Below, piece by piece: positions 60,201 through 64,000 of a DNA stretch of 64,000 nucleotides (the stretch's first letter is position 1; each line of letters starts with the position of its first letter). The position numbers were made by a program, and so were the translations under genes. The DNA is from Saccoglossus kowalevskii (Eukaryota; Hemichordata; Enteropneusta; Harrimaniidae). The stretch lies in assembly GCF_000003605.2 (NCBI RefSeq), contig NW_003149270.1:151832-215831 (forward strand). The letters are read 5' to 3'. Under the pieces are notes generated by a model. It was given only the letters and a program-made list of their open reading frames with translations, was not told the DNA's origin and searched no databases.

Positions 60201-62668
60201 TTCTTCAGCTGTATTGTGGGTATCTGATGGTGAAATGTCACACTACATCATTATCATTACCGTGGATTCATCTATATACTCACTATACAATGGTATGCAT
60301 TCATTACGTTTCCCAGATTAAATAAATAATAAAATTCATAACATGAGGTGATACTTTACCTGAAATTCAATATCAAATTGTATCTTTAGATTGTTTTTAT
60401 AAATCATCGAAATCTGGCATTCCGGAACCGGATCTCGGCTGTTTACAGATACATTTTGTCAAACTTGGTACATACATTGGCCCTTGATCTAAGTCATTTT
60501 GTTTTCTAGATTGGATTCTAAATAACCGATTGGCGGTCTTGACGGCCTTTGGCCTCTGACGAGCTTTGACTGCTCATGTTCAAATTTTATATATTTATTA
60601 TACATCGTGTCATAGATAAACAGATGTATTGGTTTGACGATCTAATTCAAAATGGCCAACCGGTGGCCATTTTGTTTTAATTAATGCTGTTTCAAAGATA
60701 TATCTCTCAATATGGACAAGTACTCTTTTTACGATCAGATGCAAGATGACTGAATGTCAATCATCTTAATGTTAAAAAAATCATCATAATCAAGCATCAG
60801 CTTAAAGTTCTGGATCCATATCTCTATACTACTATAAACAAAACTATACGTCTTAAATTTGATAACTAACTGGAACTGTGTCATGCATGATTTGTTTAAA
60901 CTATGTGTGAAATGTGTTCACCCTTTTCACTCCTCCACACTGAAAAGGTAGTCAACAAAGGAAATTTCAACGCTTTTCTGAGAGACAGTATCCTAGTGCA
61001 CACACCATTGTCAACGCCCTCTATCCTCTCCGCATTACATATGTAGTAAAAATATAAGCATAATCACGATGTGTTTTGACTGTTTTTAGACCCATCCACG
61101 ACGCCGTAGAGAACGACCATGCTGAAGTGGTGAGGCTGTTACTTTCGTACGGTGCCGACCCACTATTAGCTACATATGCTGGAAGAACACCCTTGAAAAT
61201 TGCACGGAGCAAAAAGATGGCATCCTTTTTGAAAGGTATGAGAGCTGTTTTTGCCCCAAATAATAACCATTTACAAAGTTGATGCGTTTGGAGAATATGA
61301 TTTGTTGTGTTTGTCGCATGTAATAAGCGATGTAATGTCCAATCATGACCTGGATTCTAAATAACGATGACTTTTTTCTCTCTCAATATATAGACTATTT
61401 AATTGATTTGAATGGAAGTATACCCGACGACGATGACAGTTCCGGTGAGGACGTTTATCATGAATGGCAGTTCATAGGATCAAATGATGTATTCGGTGAG
61501 TTATTTTGAAACACCACCGCATTAAGATACGAGTCTTGTCAGTGAAACTCAATACTCCCAATTACGTAACATGTCTATATGTCCATTGGGCAAGATACCT
61601 CACAATTACAAGGATTTCATCGAGGGGCCACACTCCGGGAACGAAATACCATGCACCCCTTTCATAAACTATAAAATACCATTTTTAAGAGAAATGTCGT
61701 CTACTGATTGACATAGCGTTCCACTAAACATACACTTACATCCCACTGACAATACGACTACGACAATATTTTAGCACGATCAGCCACAGTCCCTCTATAG
61801 AGATAGAGGGACTGTGGATCAACTATTATTTATTTAGTAAATTGTATTAGATCATTTAAAACGACAGCGTGAATATTTGGATAATTCGTGGAGTGATTCC
61901 TCCGGCTGCAACATTTATGCACTGCCCGAGGAAGAATAGTGTTATTGTTGAGACGCTTTTCATGACATGCCGTAATTAAATTACATAAATGTGAATGGAT
62001 AATGAAATATTATCGTAGTAGCTAGGCGTTAGTTGAGTGGCGTATAGCGAGGGAAATGCCATATATATTTTCGGCTTCCTCGGTGAAATATCCCTCCTAT
62101 TACTAATATACTTGATCACTGTCATAAGTGTTAAAAGCTATTTACTCGGCGTTCGGGCTCGGGTTCTTCAGTATTTTCGCGTGTGTGTGTGCGTGTGTGC
62201 GCGCAATACATAATGAATAAAACAGTTAACGGTTTCCTGGCACACGAGATATTCTGTTTGATGACGTCAGTAACTTGTTGGCTTGTTCCCAAGTCAGTAC
62301 AGGGTGACACACCTTATACACACACAACTCATGCATACCCAAATTGGCTACGATATTTTCAGTATTTCAAAACATGAATAGCTACGAACTAGAATAAACA
62401 AAAAGGTGGATGTGTTGACACAAATATCACGTGACTGGAGTATGCAAATGTATAAGTCATTATTTTCTTGCTTCCGTTTCTATATCTGTCCTATCAGTTG
62501 TACCTAATATGACTTGAATGGCTATGTTTATTCTCTCCATGTTACAGATGACCCTGATGAACTCGGGTTCGATTTGTTTGAAAATTTACCCGATGATTCT
62601 GAGCCGGAGATAGAACCTCTATTAGAACTTAGTGACAGACCACATATACAAACATATCATCTTTTCGG
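6143..62668 (+). CDS. BCOR: BCL6 corepressor (BCOR/BCORL1-type), 15 exons, 3' end beyond window
   Basis: Joined exons: 6143-6240, 6388-6463, 47282-47424, 48880-48994, 50092-52902, 53122-53329, 54959-55135, 55568-55627, 56104-56897, 58138-58249, 58644-58717, 60021-60187, 61090-61235, 61394-61495 and 62548-62668. All borders are GT-AG and the frame stays open through every junction (1734 codons plus 2 nt). Seen: two PLDLS CtBP motifs (residues 258-268), IIDLT SUMO-interacting motif (906-910), a RAMMRF block (~1082-1094), an RG-rich tract (~1294-1382), [13 protein letters not shown] (~1469-1481), three ankyrin repeats plus a partial fourth (1543-1672) and an acidic linker. The ankyrin block (for example DAVENDH and LLLSYGADP) matches vertebrate BCOR closely. 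Known for the family: a nuclear corepressor that scaffolds the non-canonical Polycomb complex PRC1.1 through a C-terminal PUFD domain bound to PCGF1. Inferred: this is a single pro-orthologue of BCOR and BCORL1. The PUFD exons are missing only because the window ends. Confidence 0.93.
6388..6463 (+). CDS. BCOR: BCOR exon 2
   Basis: Acceptor after ccgtag; donor CAG|gtttgt, weaker than the others. Completes Leu33 and adds 25 Ser/Asp/Glu-rich codons, with no stop in frame, ending in phase 0. No domain is recognisable. It is followed by the ~40.8 kb intron 2. Confidence 0.72.
6464..9284. other. Intron 2 segment, no feature beyond simple repeats
   Basis: Unique-looking AT-rich sequence. Seen: a run of about 11 G near 7551-7561 and a short (ATCG)n run near 7647-7661. 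No coding or mobile element is recognised. Confidence 0.5.
9285..10480. repeat. 57-bp tandem array, about 21 copies
   Basis: Consensus built on catagttacctttgtgaag, tatatgtgcacac and atgacgcacgagtacatgg; the period is about 57 bp, with a few variant units. Because 57 is divisible by three and the unit lacks stops in several frames on both strands, long spurious open frames run through it. Degenerate units continue to about 10690. Read as protein it would be a 19-residue repeat ([19 protein letters not shown]), but there is no start, splice or composition support for coding. Confidence 0.9.
10481..11917. other. Intron 2 segment after the 57-bp array
   Basis: First about 200 bp are decayed repeat units; the remainder is AT-rich sequence with a poly(T) run near 11245-11257. 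No gene or element seen. Confidence 0.5.
11918..12685. other. Assembly gap, 768 N
   Basis: Unresolved bases. Open frames drawn across it are meaningless. Confidence 0.99.
12686..15403. other. Intron 2 segment, nothing recognised
   Basis: AT-rich unique-looking DNA with several poly(A)/poly(T) runs. Short open frames only, none with protein-like features. Confidence 0.5.
15404..15501. mobile_element. TTTTCGC-family palindromic MITE, partial copy
   Basis: Carries the gtgaaaatgaattccacaca...aattccagctaaaaatgaagtattttatagtact right half of the family seen whole at 31162-31373. The left half is missing. Confidence 0.65.
15585..16335. repeat. AT-rich 61-bp array built from about 24-bp units
   Basis: Core unit tccatgaatacgtattacta, alternating with a tccatgaataagtattacta variant and a tatcattatagtatgta spacer, giving a 61-bp higher period to about 15940. 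It then decays into looser units around acgagtacgtat up to about 16335. The cacgagtac motif is shared with the 57-bp array, so the two satellites may be distantly related. Confidence 0.85.
16336..18174. other. Intron 2 segment with a G-quadruplex motif
   Basis: No gene recognised. Positions 17413-17431 read four CCCC tracts separated by single A, so the - strand has four GGGG tracts with one-base loops, next to an 11-T run (17400-17410). Confidence 0.55.
18175..18235. repeat. Short tandem of cgagttacgaa-like units
   Basis: Four imperfect copies of a unit of about 15 bp, cgagttacgaaaacat. Confidence 0.7.
18260..18850. mobile_element. AGCTCCGCT hairpin repeat family, copy 1
   Basis: Starts with the hairpin agctccgctttcgactttgt|cgagcggagct, then gattgtccgtcgtcgtccgt, then repeated blocks of ctctcagatttgttcattt and tttttggtaaaaagtgatat, and ends at gcggagctatctcagccgag followed by aggctgcttgtt. 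A shorter second copy is at 34911-35190. There is no coding capacity, so it is a non-autonomous interspersed element of unknown class. Confidence 0.75.
18900..20081. other. Intron 2 segment with (TTAA)n microsatellite
   Basis: A perfect attaattaattaattaatta-type run lies near 18916-18945. The rest is not recognised. Confidence 0.5.
20082..20199. mobile_element. TTAA-flanked MITE, family B
   Basis: TTAA at both ends. The core gatatgggttttatgcgacg then tatacaacgcatgtaaa then gtttgtttacgag matches the copy at 38860-38982 (gatatgggattcatagagac, tatacaacgcgtgtaaa) and a one-sided copy near 20784-20894. Confidence 0.65.
20784..20894. mobile_element. TTAA MITE family B, one-sided copy
   Basis: Left TTAA plus agcgaagcagtcgtcgcg, then a gtttacacgaagttcgaaag and gcgcgctgcacgccgggag end like other members. 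The right TTAA is not found. Confidence 0.5.
20895..21344. other. Intron 2 segment, nothing recognised
   Basis: Short AT-rich stretch leading into the 48-bp array. Confidence 0.5.
21345..22925. repeat. 48-bp tandem array with 663-bp higher-order repeat
   Basis: Monomer built on gaggcggtatgggatcgcgg then agaatatacaaatt then acgacatggaatac; the period is 48 bp (16 codons), hence spurious frames on both strands. Sequence at about 21453-21640 recurs nearly exactly at about 22116-22303, an offset of 663 bp. The second higher-order copy lacks one 48-bp monomer. A run of three near-identical monomers (22752-22870) suggests recent local amplification. Confidence 0.9.
22926..28598. other. Intron 2 segment, no supported gene
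   Basis: About 5.7 kb of AT-rich DNA. The 111-codon frame at 23464-23799 has no splice or family support. A TGACGTCA palindrome (CRE-like) is near 24608. A GGTTCAAGTCC box near 25460 resembles a tRNA B box but lacks a foldable tRNA around it. Confidence 0.45.
28599..28820. mobile_element. TTTTCGC-family palindromic MITE
   Basis: Inverted ends: tactttattttagctggaat on the left and aattccaagtgaaaataaag on the right, with an internal aattttcgctgaat and gaaattaattcc. Full-length but diverged copy. Confidence 0.75.
28821..31161. other. Intron 2 segment, nothing recognised
   Basis: Short open frames only (the longest is 100 codons at 29868-30170, no family). Confidence 0.45.
31162..31373. mobile_element. 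TTTTCGC-family palindromic MITE, best copy
   Basis: Terminal inverted repeat of about 30 bp: tactgtagaatactttattt then tcgcttggaatt at the left, aattccagcgaaaataaagt then attccacagta at the right. No coding capacity; 212 bp. Confidence 0.8.
31806..33044. mobile_element. TTAA-flanked MITE carrying a 1.05-kb insert
   Basis: Left TTAA plus AGCGGGAGGGTCGTCACC and right TTAA plus the inverted AGCGGGGTCTTCACC. Sequence to 31966 matches the 164-bp element at 3070 (in reverse), and the last about 35 bp match its other end. The 1054 bp between (31967-33020) are extra and bounded by the 11-mer ATCTGACGCAT at 31956-31966 and 33010-33020. Inside lie a 16-bp perfect palindrome (31992-32007) and a 10-bp-stem hairpin (32488-32521). 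Confidence 0.65.
33206..33235. repeat. Hairpin, 10-bp perfect stem
   Basis: CACAGTCACT at 33206-33215 and its complement AGTGACTGTG at 33226-33235, directly abutting the CTATA repeat. Confidence 0.8.
33236..33309. repeat. (CTATA)n microsatellite, left part
   Basis: Perfect pentanucleotide repeat, about 15 copies. Confidence 0.95.
33486..33535. other. Assembly gap, 50 N
   Basis: A round-number run of N, likely of unknown true size, falling exactly at the start of the second CTATA run. Confidence 0.97.
33536..33642. repeat. (CTATA)n microsatellite, right part
   Basis: About 21 perfect copies after the gap. True length unknown. Confidence 0.95.
34272..34447. mobile_element. TTTTCGC-family palindromic MITE, diverged copy
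   Basis: cactgaaaaatactgcattt then cgctaaat at the left; gaaaacaaattccacgtgaa then aataatttac and acagta at the right. Confidence 0.6.
34448..34910. other. Intron 2 segment, nothing recognised
   Basis: No repeat or coding signal seen. Confidence 0.45.
34911..35190. mobile_element. AGCTCCGCT hairpin repeat family, copy 2
   Basis: Same order of blocks as 18260-18850 (agctccgctgt, gattgtccgtcgtcgtccgt, tcagatttgttcatttcatg, tttttggtaaaaagtgatat, aggctgcttgttttttt) but shorter by about half. Confidence 0.75.
35350..36850 (+). mobile_element. LINE (non-LTR retrotransposon) 3' end, with a nested hairpin element
   Basis: The frame at about 35370-35724 encodes [20 protein letters not shown] and then [36 protein letters not shown] and CDLY. 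This LR..AH.L.IE.GRY ... C..C ... EDE.HF...C..Y pattern is the C-terminal zinc-binding tail of many non-LTR reverse transcriptase polyproteins. Coding continues in another frame after a shift near 35690 ([20 protein letters not shown]), so the copy is dead as well as 5'-truncated. The 3' UTR runs to 36035, is split by a hairpin element (36036-36774), and resumes to end in aataaagataattattatta, a simple-repeat tail. The clade is not certain. Confidence 0.8.
36036..36774. mobile_element. AGTCCCCG hairpin element, copy 1
   Basis: Begins with the 35-nt hairpin agtccccgttcggac|gcagtccgaaaacggggact (36036-36070) and a gtgcgtccgtgcgtccgtgc minisatellite. It continues with repeated blocks around gcggccattttg, atgcatggatggattttgtt and ttaagttcaaacttcac, and ends in tgacaatgacttgtt. 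No coding capacity. It is inserted in the LINE 3' UTR. Confidence 0.8.
36851..38859. other. Intron 2 segment, no gene
   Basis: Mostly unrecognised. CAGTCCCTCTAT at 37624-37635 is a third copy of half the hairpin at 61784. A small direct duplication (tttattgcaaaat with ttctgggtattt) sits at about 38768-38860. Confidence 0.45.
38860..38982. mobile_element. TTAA-flanked MITE, family B, 123 bp
   Basis: TTAA at both borders. The left end has agtcgtcgtgccgcg and the right end has gcgcgacgaccatccccc before TTAA. The core matches 20082-20199. Confidence 0.7.
38983..40528. other. Intron 2 segment, nothing recognised
   Basis: A short (TA)n run near 39489-39502. No gene or element seen. Confidence 0.45.
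40529..40636. mobile_element. TTTTCGC-family MITE, decayed copy
   Basis: Inverted ttactgtaaatggattaatg and cattaaaataacaacagtac ends with tttcgcaatt inside. Weaker match than the other copies. Confidence 0.45.
41281..41353. repeat. AT-rich long hairpin
   Basis: Arms of about 31 nt with few mismatches (taattaaactcaattaaaac / gtttaattgagttaattaaa), loop of about 10 nt. Would extrude as a cruciform or fold as RNA. Confidence 0.75.
41354..47281. other. Last part of intron 2, no supported gene
   Basis: Nothing recognised as coding. A 20-bp perfect palindrome, catggaaggtaccttccatg, is at 45909-45928, and tandem gtatgaccg-poor AT runs occur. A gttcgagcccct box on the - strand near 45215 lacks a tRNA fold. 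Confidence 0.45.
47282..47424 (+). CDS. BCOR: BCOR exon 3
   Basis: Starts in phase 0 after a pyrimidine-rich acceptor (tttctgtacag) and ends in phase 2 at a gtagga donor. Codes for residues 59-105 and the start of Arg106 (begins [15 protein letters not shown]). No domain is recognised, and it lies in the disordered N-terminal part. The frame is open only in the phase demanded by exons 2 and 4, which supports the call. Confidence 0.78.
47425..48879 (+). other. BCOR: BCOR intron 3
   Basis: 1455 bp, AT-rich. No element or exon seen. Confidence 0.7.
48880..48994 (+). CDS. BCOR: BCOR exon 4
   Basis: Acceptor gatatttcag, donor gtaaat. Completes Arg106 and runs to Gln144 in phase 0 (begins [19 protein letters not shown]). 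Low complexity, predicted disordered, no known domain. It joins in frame to the giant exon 5. Confidence 0.8.
48995..50091 (+). other. BCOR: BCOR intron 4, largely repeat-derived
   Basis: The second half (49456-50075) is made of two AGTCCCCG-family elements. The first 460 bp are unique apart from a duplicated atgtcacaaaacaaagcatt (49146-49165 and 49309-49328). Confidence 0.75.
49456..50075. mobile_element. AGTCCCCG hairpin elements, two copies end to end
   Basis: A decayed copy (49456-49680; gtctccgtttcgatgaagtc start and ggcggccattttgtttc) is followed by a better one (49681-50075) with the 35-nt hairpin at 49681-49715, gtgcgtccgtcc repeats, two ggcggccatttt blocks and the ttaacaatgacttgtt end. 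The 3' end stops about 16 bp before exon 5. Confidence 0.8.
50092..52902 (+). CDS. BCOR: BCOR giant exon 5: CtBP motifs, SIM, disordered region
   Basis: 2811 bp (937 codons), phase 0 at both ends, residues 145-1081. Ser/Pro-rich and probably disordered. PLDLS appears twice in tandem (50431-50445 and 50449-50463), the PxDLS signature bound by CtBP; vertebrate BCOR has one PLDLS. IIDLT (52375-52389) is a canonical SUMO-interacting core. SSSGWVPN around Trp857 loosely resembles the BCL6-binding peptide of human BCOR. The C-terminal segment ([23 protein letters not shown]) aligns with human NSAGYVGDRF..TELYADSSQLSRE. Human BCOR also carries most of its N-terminal half in one huge exon, so the architecture agrees. 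Confidence 0.95.
53122..53329 (+). CDS. BCOR: BCOR exon 6 (RAMMRF block)
   Basis: Begins [13 protein letters not shown] directly after the acceptor ttgtaaaacag; human BCOR has RAMMRFSELEMKERE at the equivalent place. Residues 1082-1150, then one base of the next codon before gtgggt. The rest is Gln/Lys/Glu-rich and unassigned. The block's function is not known to me, but its conservation fixes both the gene identity and the splice site. Confidence 0.9.
53330..54958 (+). other. BCOR: BCOR intron 6
   Basis: 1629 bp. Open frames are short and unsupported. No repeat family recognised. Confidence 0.7.
54959..55135 (+). CDS. BCOR: BCOR exon 7
   Basis: 177 bp, phase 1 at both ends, so it could be skipped without a frameshift. 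Acceptor ctttctttccag, donor gtttgt. Codes for residues 1151-1209 ([20 protein letters not shown], then an acidic Ser/Pro stretch). No named domain. Confidence 0.85.
55136..55567 (+). other. BCOR: BCOR intron 7
   Basis: 432 bp, nothing recognised. Confidence 0.75.
55568..55627 (+). CDS. BCOR: BCOR exon 8 (60 bp)
   Basis: Small exon, phase 1 at both ends, acceptor cttccttgtacag, donor gtaatc. Codes for [19 protein letters not shown] after a split Gly. Both neighbours are phase 1 and the exon length is divisible by three, so it could be an optional cassette. No domain is recognised. Confidence 0.8.
55628..56103 (+). other. BCOR: BCOR intron 8
   Basis: 476 bp, nothing recognised. Confidence 0.75.
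56104..56897 (+). CDS. BCOR: BCOR exon 9: RG-rich tract and conserved basic block
   Basis: 794 bp, residues 1230-1494. In order: a Lys/Glu-rich start ([13 protein letters not shown]), an [11 protein letters not shown] basic/Ser patch, an Arg-Gly repeat tract (56295-56561, residues ~1294-1382) in two blocks split by a short Lys/Trp segment, acidic stretches, and [20 protein letters not shown] near residues 1463-1482. The last element aligns with human BCOR EKPSGKRLCKTKHL, which anchors the exon in the family. The RG tract is absent from human BCOR as I recall it. The basic runs probably act as nuclear localisation signals. The DNA of the RG tract is a GC-rich cgtggc-type minisatellite, which explains its expansion. 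Confidence 0.93.
56295..56561 (+). repeat. BCOR: GC-rich coding minisatellite (RG tract)
   Basis: Degenerate ggtcgt/ggccgt hexamers in two blocks inside exon 9, coding GR dipeptides on + and Pro-Arg on -. Much more GC-rich than the surrounding DNA. Confidence 0.9.
56898..58137 (+). other. BCOR: BCOR intron 9
   Basis: 1240 bp, AT-rich, no element recognised. Confidence 0.75.
58138..58249 (+). CDS. BCOR: BCOR exon 10 (acidic linker before ankyrins)
   Basis: Phase 0 to phase 1. Codes for an acidic stretch ([17 protein letters not shown]) ending in SPTRPMPP. Human BCOR has SRPMPPE just before its ankyrin repeats, so the end of this exon is clearly homologous. Donor gtaggt. Confidence 0.92.
58250..58643 (+). 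other. BCOR: BCOR intron 10
   Basis: 394 bp. A small tandem duplication of a cagttcttttgaat / gaaatac unit lies near 58463-58528. Confidence 0.75.
58644..58717 (+). CDS. BCOR: BCOR exon 11 (ankyrin repeat 1, first half)
   Basis: Codes for [20 protein letters not shown] and RVGNE; human has [25 protein letters not shown]. Residues 1532-1556. The TMLHRAA core is the ankyrin signature. Donor gtgagt, phase 0. Confidence 0.95.
58718..60020 (+). other. BCOR: BCOR intron 11
   Basis: 1303 bp, splits ankyrin repeat 1. Nothing else recognised. Confidence 0.8.
60021..60187 (+). CDS. BCOR: BCOR exon 12 (ankyrin repeats 1-2)
   Basis: Residues 1557-1612. Second half of ankyrin 1 ([20 protein letters not shown]) and the whole of ankyrin 2 ([20 protein letters not shown] then LKYGANVNC). 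Human BCOR reads [28 protein letters not shown] here. Strong donor gtaagt, phase 2. Confidence 0.96.
60188..61089 (+). other. BCOR: BCOR intron 12 with a decayed AGTCCCCG-family fragment
   Basis: Positions about 60415-60700 contain attccggaaccggatctcgg, gtcaaacttggtacatacat and ccggtggccattttgtttta, the internal blocks of the hairpin element at 36036, without its 5' hairpin. Confidence 0.65.
61090..61235 (+). CDS. BCOR: BCOR exon 13 (ankyrin repeat 3 and partial 4)
   Basis: Residues 1613-1660. [20 protein letters not shown] then [18 protein letters not shown]. It is almost identical to the human stretch ([20 protein letters not shown] and GADPTLATYSGRT), the most conserved part of the window. 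Donor gtatga, phase 1. Confidence 0.96.
61394..61495 (+). CDS. BCOR: BCOR exon 14 (end of ankyrin block, linker)
   Basis: Residues 1661-1694. [20 protein letters not shown] then [14 protein letters not shown]. Human has [20 protein letters not shown], so the linker between ankyrins and PUFD is conserved in layout. Donor gtgagt, phase 1. Confidence 0.93.
61496..62547 (+). other. BCOR: BCOR intron 14
   Basis: 1052 bp. Contains the 15-bp-stem hairpin (61784-61817) and a 28-nt alternating purine-pyrimidine run (62178-62205, cgcgtgtgtg type). Confidence 0.75.
61784..61817. repeat. Perfect hairpin, 15-bp stem
   Basis: CCACAGTCCCTCTAT, a 4-nt loop, then its exact complement. Half-copies of the stem stand at 4806-4819 and 37624-37635, so this looks like two abutting ends of a repeat family. 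Confidence 0.8.
62548..62668 (+). CDS. BCOR: BCOR exon 15 (linker, start of PUFD)
   Basis: Residues 1695-1734 plus two bases. [20 protein letters not shown] then an acidic run and HIQTYHLF. Human BCOR has DDESGYDVL and ends the linker with LLPCYNIQV, the first PUFD strand, so TYHLF should be the PUFD start. Donor gtaagt, phase 2. The following exon is outside the window. Confidence 0.92.
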
Positions 62669-63280
62669 GTAAGTCGTTTTTCAATATCCCAAGTTTCACT
62701 TTTACAAGTTTTACTACGAGGGTCGCTGTGTAAGTATATTTATCTCAGTGGTGTTATTATTTACTGCATGCAAATATGGTCATAATTAATTATATCTTCT
62801 CATCAGTGATGATACATTGAACATTGTAGTCAGTATTTGAATTTGTAAAACCAAATTGCACTTTTAATTGACGTCTAATTTTAAGAAATCCAATTTGATC
62901 AGAAAAGTTCAGTGACCAGGTTTGGTGTCTGAAATCTAATCTACGTTTAAATAACATATGTTTGTATATATTCATTTTTCCAAAAATAACGAGTGAAATT
63001 TCGATGGTGGATGATTATGTACCGGTATATGTACAAATATCCTTGAAACTAAAACGTGTGCCCAGAAAGGCTTACAATCGCATGCGCAGCGACCCCACCC
63101 ACTAATATCTACTATGGAAGTACTTCCTGTTTTCCACATAACCATGAATATTACCTATCTGGAATAATATTCATGGATAACCAAGATGGTTTTATTTTTC
63201 TGACCTAAACCTGAATTTAATATAAAAAGCAAATGCCAGCACAATGCTATTATTCGTTTGCAAGGGTTTACTAAACGAAA
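62669..63280 (+). other. BCOR: BCOR intron 15, first part
   Basis: Nothing recognised before the tandem array. Confidence 0.6.
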
Positions 63281-64000
63281 CATAATATCTGATCGTAAAG
63301 GTATAGTATAATAAACAAAACATAATATCTGATCGTAAGGGTATAACAAAAAAAAACATAATATCTGATCGTAAGGGTATAATAAACAGAATATAATATG
63401 CGATCGTAAAGATGCAATAAACAAAACGTATCAAATCGTAAGGATACAATAAAAAAAACATAATATCTGGTCTTAAGGGTATAATAAACAATACATGATA
63501 TCTGATCGTAATGGCATAATATACAAAATGCAATATCTGATCGTAAAGGTATAATAAACAAAACACAATATCTGATCATAGGGGTATATTAAACAAAACA
63601 CAATATCTGATCGTACGGGTATAATAAACAAAACATAATATCTGATCGTAAGGGTATAATAAACAATACATGATATTTAATCGCAAGGGTATAATAAACA
63701 ACAATATCTGGTCGTAAGGGTGTAATAAACAAAACATAATATCTGATCGTAAAGGTATAATAAACAAAACACAATATCTGATCATAGGGGTATATTAAAC
63801 AAAATGCAATATCTGATCGTAAGGGTATAATAAACAAAATGCAACATCTGATCGTAAGGGTAAAATAAACAAAACATAATATCTGATCGTTATGGTATAA
63901 TAAACAAAACATAATATCTGATTGTAATGGCATAATAAACAAAATGCAATATCTGATCGTAAGGGTATAATAAAGAAAACATAATATCTGATCGTAAGGG
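63281..64000. repeat. 35-bp tandem array, runs off the window
   Basis: Unit acataatatctgatcgtaag then ggtataataaacaaa, about 20 copies with point changes and occasional length variants. Open frames in all three - strand phases arise because the unit has no stop on that strand. Confidence 0.9.

Noticed and set aside
63192-63942. Open frames of hydrophobic repeats (LRSDIMFCLLYPYDQIL) that might suggest a membrane protein
   Set aside because: All three - strand frames of a 35-bp repeat are open, so this is a repeat artefact.

Overview
The window is animal (metazoan) genomic DNA, probably from a marine or other aquatic invertebrate. It has GT-AG spliced exons, a very large intron, AT-rich non-coding DNA that keeps many CpGs, palindromic MITE-like elements, a LINE fragment and four satellite-like tandem arrays. 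I cannot name the species. The coding sequence could fit an invertebrate deuterostome or a lophotrochozoan.

One gene fills almost the whole window. Fifteen exons on the + strand, from the ATG at 6143 to 62668, join with compatible intron phases into 5204 coding bases (1734 codons plus 2 nt). They encode a BCOR/BCORL1-type BCL6 corepressor, a Polycomb PRC1.1 scaffold. The protein has a long disordered N-terminal half with two tandem CtBP motifs (PLDLS) and a SUMO-interacting motif. Blocks conserved with vertebrate BCOR follow (around RAMMRF and around [13 protein letters not shown]), then an unusual arginine-glycine-rich tract, then three ankyrin repeats plus a partial fourth and an acidic linker. 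The reading frame leaves the window where the PUFD domain should begin, so the PCGF1-binding end lies past 64000.

Layout: 1-5709 is non-coding as far as I can see, apart from one MITE. At 5710-5770 on the - strand is a short first exon encoding a signal peptide. It points away from BCOR and shares a ~370 bp putative bidirectional promoter (5771-6142) with it. Exons 1 and 2 lie at 6143-6463. Intron 2 (6464-47281, about 40.8 kb) takes up nearly two thirds of the window. It holds a 57-bp array (9.3-10.5 kb), a 61/24-bp array (15.6-16.3 kb), a 48-bp array with a 663-bp higher-order repeat (21.35-22.93 kb), a (CTATA)n microsatellite interrupted by an assembly gap, TTAA-flanked MITEs, a palindromic TTTTCGC MITE family and a LINE 3' end with a nested hairpin element. 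Exons 3-15 lie at 47282-62668, and a 35-bp array runs from about 63.28 kb to the window end inside intron 15.

Two runs of N mark assembly gaps (11918-12685 and 33486-33535). I saw no convincing tRNA, rRNA or CRISPR, no LTR retroelement or Polinton-like element, and no second complete gene. The long open frames in the tandem arrays come from repeat periods and are not genes.
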